The position numbers were made by a program, and so were the translations under genes. Under the pieces are notes generated by a model that had not been told where the DNA came from, did no database searches, and saw only the letters and a program-made list of their open reading frames with translations. This document shows positions 61,823-64,000 of a DNA stretch of 64,000 bases, one piece after another (position 1 is the first letter of the stretch; every line of letters begins with the position of its first letter). Origin of the DNA: Akkermansia muciniphila (GTDB lineage Bacteria; Verrucomicrobiota; Verrucomicrobiia; Verrucomicrobiales; Akkermansiaceae); the NCBI GenBank assembly GCA_947624785.1, contig CANQLV010000005.1, forward strand, positions 124,001 through 188,000. Reading direction: 5' to 3'.

Positions 61823-62192
61823 GATTGTTGTCTAATTGGTTCGGGGTAACCCCGGCTGGTGAACATCCTGTTTTTCCTTGGATACATATCTCCTGATTAC
61901 CCGGGAACCTGTTTCAGGGCGGACACCTTGCGGAAGGAATTTGCATGTATTTCAAAAAGAAATCATCCCGCATGCAACGTCAGGAGGAAACCCCACAAGG
62001 ACAGAATACAATGATTCCATGTGCTTTTCTCCTTTTCCTGATTTTTCCACATCCATCCGTTCCTCTGGGCGGATGTCAGGCCGTCCCAAGCAAGGCAGCC
62101 GGAGATTTGCTTTTTACGTAGGCCGTGTACATGCCCTTGGCCATTGTCTCGGTGTGATTGCGTTGATTATTAGTAGTCATATAATTATGTTG
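61823..62192. other. Degenerate prophage spacer
   Basis: 370 bases with no full gene. It contains the short frame at 62076-62180 and at its two ends carries similar sequences (61827-61849 and 62188-62208) derived from the end of one tail gene. This looks like a scar of deletion or duplication inside a decaying prophage. Confidence 0.4.
62076..62180 (-). CDS. Possible 34-residue phage-derived peptide
   Basis: The frame starts MTTNNQRNHTETMAKGMYTA and ends in TGA. It directly follows the end of the broken gene at 62193 and may be the surviving start of a lost tail gene. No family is recognised. Confidence 0.25.
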   Translation of the reverse strand: MTTNNQRNHTETMAKGMYTAYVKSKSPAALLGTA

Positions 62193-62602
62193 TTATTGGT
62201 TAGGGGTAGTGCAGTGTTTGAAGAACGCCACGGCGGCGGGGTCTGTGATGATGAATTCTTGGTATTGAACCGGGGTGAATATCCTGCGTCCGCCTTGTGC
62301 ATTGACTGCCTCGACGCTTAAAGATATGGCCCCAATCATCTCAAACAGCCCTTCTTCCGTGATTGGCCATTTGGAAAGAGCACATGATCCAGCCGCACCC
62401 ACACCTGGGCGGTTTGCCACGGCTCGGACAGTCCGACCAGTGTGGATACCTCGGAAGCCAGAGCCGGGGCCCGGTCGGCGGGAATGTCCATCTGCGTGAA
62501 GCGATCCGTGTGCGTGTAGCCAGCCGCATCCTGGTAAATGGCCGTCAGGCTGAATTATCCCCGCTCGCCGGGCTGGGGGAACTGTATTTGAGCGGTAATC
62601 AT
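62193..62602 (-). pseudogene. Broken prophage tail-associated gene
   Basis: Read on the minus strand from the ATG at 62602, the frame starts MITAQIQFPQPGERG, meets a TAA after 15 codons, and continues in the same frame as a protein-like sequence (FSLTAIYQDAAGYTHTDRF, then VWVRLDHVL). After about 62370 the good sequence switches to another frame (WPITEEGLFEMIGAISLSVE to FFKHCTTPNQ). One nonsense change and one frameshift therefore break a gene of about 130 codons. The small size and position beside the tail fibre suggest a virion gene, but the family is not recognised. Confidence 0.6.
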
Positions 62603-62605
62603 GAA

Positions 62606-62998
62606 TCAAAGACTAGGGGGTTCATATATGCGGCACCAAGCCGCCAGTAAATCACCAGGGTAATATTCCAACGGACGAACAAGAGACTTAATGCCGTCTT
62701 TATCAGTAGCTAGAGATGCTTTGCTCGAAACAAATACCTCGTTGTAGCTATCCAGCGGAAACGTTGCATCCATCAATCGATAAGCAACAAGAGGACGGTC
62801 CATCCCGGATAAATTCACTCCAACCAGCCACACCCCTTGATTGGAGCCACGACACGAAAAGGCGAGATAACGCAAGTTAAAGGATGATGGTATGTTGATA
62901 GTCGCTGACGTGCTTACAACCACAATCGGTTGGCTCAAAATACTGGCGCATGCCCTCTCTTGCCATTCCTGCGGCCCCAACACAACATTTTTCCACAT
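62606..62998 (-). CDS. Hypothetical prophage protein
   Basis: A 130-residue protein starting MWKNVVLGPQEWQERACA, predicted to be largely beta-stranded (IVVVSTSATINIPSSF, YLAFSCRGSNQGVWLVGVNL). It ends four bases before the broken gene's start, as in packed phage modules. No family is recognised. It appears intact, though it may have lost partners. Confidence 0.55.
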   Translation of the reverse strand: MWKNVVLGPQEWQERACASILSQPIVVVSTSATINIPSSFNLRYLAFSCRGSNQGVWLVGVNLSGMDRPLVAYRLMDATFPLDSYNEVFVSSKASLATDKDGIKSLVRPLEYYPGDLLAAWCRIYEPPSL

Positions 62999-63031
62999 TG
63001 ACGTGTGGCTGTTCTAAAAATGGGGCAAAGC

Positions 63032-63066
63032 AAAAACCGCCGTAAGCTTTTCAACTTACGGCGGTT
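63032..63066 (-). terminator. Intrinsic terminator of the tRNA-Pro gene
   Basis: A perfect 12-bp stem (63035-63046 with 63055-63066, eight-base loop) is followed on the minus strand by five T residues (63036-63032). It starts six bases beyond the tRNA CCA end. Confidence 0.88.
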
Positions 63067-63071
63067 AAAAA

Positions 63072-63148
63072 TGGTCGGGTTGACAGGATTCGAACCTGCG
63101 ACCCCCTGCACCCCATGCAGGTGCGCTACCAGACTGCGCTACAACCCG
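63072..63148 (-). tRNA. tRNA-Pro (anticodon GGG)
   Basis: On the minus strand a 77-base tRNA begins CGGGTTG, has the D-arm GCGCAGTCTGGTAGCGC, an anticodon arm CCTGC-ATGGGGT-GCAGG with GGG at positions 34-36, the T-arm with GGTTCGAATCC, the acceptor strand CAACCCG, discriminator A and an encoded CCA (63074-63072). The seven-base loop has T33 and G37 as expected. Confidence 0.95.
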
Positions 63149-63190
63149 ATAAAATCAGACCGACCGGGGCCGTGTCTTGCGACGGCGAGG

Positions 63191-63219
63191 TGTATATAGG
63201 AAAACTTTAGTGTTGGCAA
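63191..63219 (-). promoter_or_regulatory. Predicted tRNA-Pro promoter
   Basis: On the minus strand TTGCCA (63219-63214), a 17-base spacer and TATACA (63196-63191) form a near-consensus promoter about 40 bases before the tRNA. The -35 overlaps a TTGGCA on the + strand that may serve argC. Confidence 0.55.
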
Positions 63220-63250
63220 GAGTCTTTTTTCATAGCATACCTTTTTTGTC

Positions 63251-64000
63251 ATGAAGCAAGTTCAAGTTGCAGTCGTCGGAGCCAGTGGCTACACCGGGCA
63301 GGAGTTGTTGCGCATCCTGTTGAATCACCGCGGGGTGAAGCTGGTGTGCGCCACCTCCCGCCAGTATGCCGGACAGCCGCTGTGGGAGGTGTTTCCGCGT
63401 TTCCGGCAGGTTCCGGGCTCCGACCTGAAGTTTACGGATTCCGATGTGGACGCGATTGCCGCCACGGGCGCGGAGGTGGCTTTCCTGGCGCTCCCGCATG
63501 GCGTGGCCGCTTCCTATGCACGCGGCCTGGTGGACCGCGGCGTGCGCGTGATTGACCTGAGCGCGGATTTCCGTCTGGACAGCCCGGAGGTATACGAGGA
63601 GTATTACGGCAACGCCCATCCGGATACGGCCCTGATGCAGGAGGCCGTGTACGGCCTGCCGGAGTGGCGCCGGGAGGAAATTGCCCGGGCGCGCATCGTA
63701 GCTTCCCCCGGCTGCTATCCCACCAGCATCCTTCTTCCCCTGATTCCCCTGTTCAAGGCCGGCATTCTGGAGCCGGAGGACGTTGTGGTCTGCTCCGGAA
63801 GCGGCGTGAGCGGCGCGGGGCGCAAGTCGTCCATTCCCCTGCTGTTCTGCGAGTGCAATGAGAGTTTCCATGCCTACGGCGTGCCGAAGCACCGCCATTT
63901 GAGCGAGATTGAGCAGGAGCTTTCCCATGCCGCCGGGGAGACGGTGGTGATGTCCTTTACCCCCCATTTGATTCCCGTGAATACGGGAATTTGCTCCACC
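63251..64000 (+). CDS. argC: N-acetyl-gamma-glutamyl-phosphate reductase, partial at 3' end
   Basis: The window ends inside the gene after 250 codons. ArgC reduces N-acetylglutamyl phosphate to the semialdehyde with NADPH in arginine synthesis. The start MKQVQVAVVGASGYTGQELLRIL is the classical NADP-binding GxSGYTGxEL motif, and the catalytic cysteine lies in VASPGCYPTS. Other family segments are FLALPHGVAASYA, VIDLSADFRLD, GSGVSGAGRK and KHRHLSEIEQEL. The ATG at 63251 has weak ribosome-binding context. A possible promoter is TTGGCA at 63213, 17 bases from CATACC at 63236. Confidence 0.97.
   Translation, partial: MKQVQVAVVGASGYTGQELLRILLNHRGVKLVCATSRQYAGQPLWEVFPRFRQVPGSDLKFTDSDVDAIAATGAEVAFLALPHGVAASYARGLVDRGVRVIDLSADFRLDSPEVYEEYYGNAHPDTALMQEAVYGLPEWRREEIARARIVASPGCYPTSILLPLIPLFKAGILEPEDVVVCSGSGVSGAGRKSSIPLLFCECNESFHAYGVPKHRHLSEIEQELSHAAGETVVMSFTPHLIPVNTGICST

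Larger units (their letters stand above)
61064..62998 (-). mobile_element. Prophage tail-module remnant next to tRNA-Pro
   Basis: Four minus-strand frames in a row, one clearly a tail fibre and one broken, lie within 80 bases of the 3' end of a tRNA gene. tRNA 3' ends are frequent integration sites for phages and islands. No integrase, terminase or capsid gene is present in this window, so it is a remnant or part of a larger element. The left boundary is not located. Confidence 0.5.

Overview
The window looks like a chromosomal segment of a Gram-negative gut bacterium of the Akkermansia type (Verrucomicrobiota). That placement is an inference from gene content: an LptD-like outer-membrane assembly protein, a Wza/Wzc export system, carbohydrate-active enzymes, a metzincin peptidase with a carbohydrate-binding tail, and moderately high GC in the core genes. 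No taxonomic marker was searched.

Layout. Positions 1-2784 carry two AT-rich or mixed-composition genes of unknown role, the first cut by the window edge and resembling a transglutaminase-like cysteine enzyme. Positions 3040-25022 are mostly ordinary chromosome: a small membrane protein, an outer-membrane beta-barrel protein, UDP-glucose dehydrogenase, malate dehydrogenase, a six-hairpin glycosidase, a metzincin, LptD, a nitroreductase, two pseudouridine synthases, a TPR protein, an isochorismatase-fold hydrolase, a tandem array of four related exported proteins (19057-22714), and an amino-acid ABC transporter whose binding protein and permease are fused.

Positions 25178-51275 form a large exopolysaccharide or capsule locus. 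A divergent GT2 transferase is followed by a 20-gene + strand operon with overlapping or nearly touching genes. It encodes an EpsG-type polymerase, a PglC-type phosphoglycosyltransferase, a PglD-PglE fusion, a PglF/WbpM dehydratase, Wza, Wzc, a Wzx flippase, a pyruvyltransferase-like protein, a membrane-anchored GH88/GH105-like protein and eleven glycosyltransferases. The PglC/D/E/F set predicts a chain started on a diacetylbacillosamine-like sugar. A perfect 15-bp inverted repeat encloses 130 AT-rich bases between the predicted promoter and the first gene, so phase variation or leader control of the operon is possible.

Positions 51292-63148 are a minus-strand accessory region. It holds an exported retropepsin-like protease, then two large low-GC genes that look like a defence island: a UPF1-like SF1 helicase with a coiled-coil insertion, and a 1531-residue STAND NTPase with a Cap4-like nuclease domain at its N terminus (Avs-like architecture). 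Upstream of the NTPase lies a possible small transcript with its own promoter and terminator. Next come remnants of a prophage tail module (a collagen-like tail fibre, a broken gene and a small hypothetical gene) beside a tRNA-Pro gene, a common integration target. The window ends in argC, cut by the right edge.

The best candidates for something undescribed are the STAND nuclease/helicase pair with its small upstream transcript, the inverted-repeat segment in front of the polysaccharide operon, and the duplicated quartet of exported proteins.
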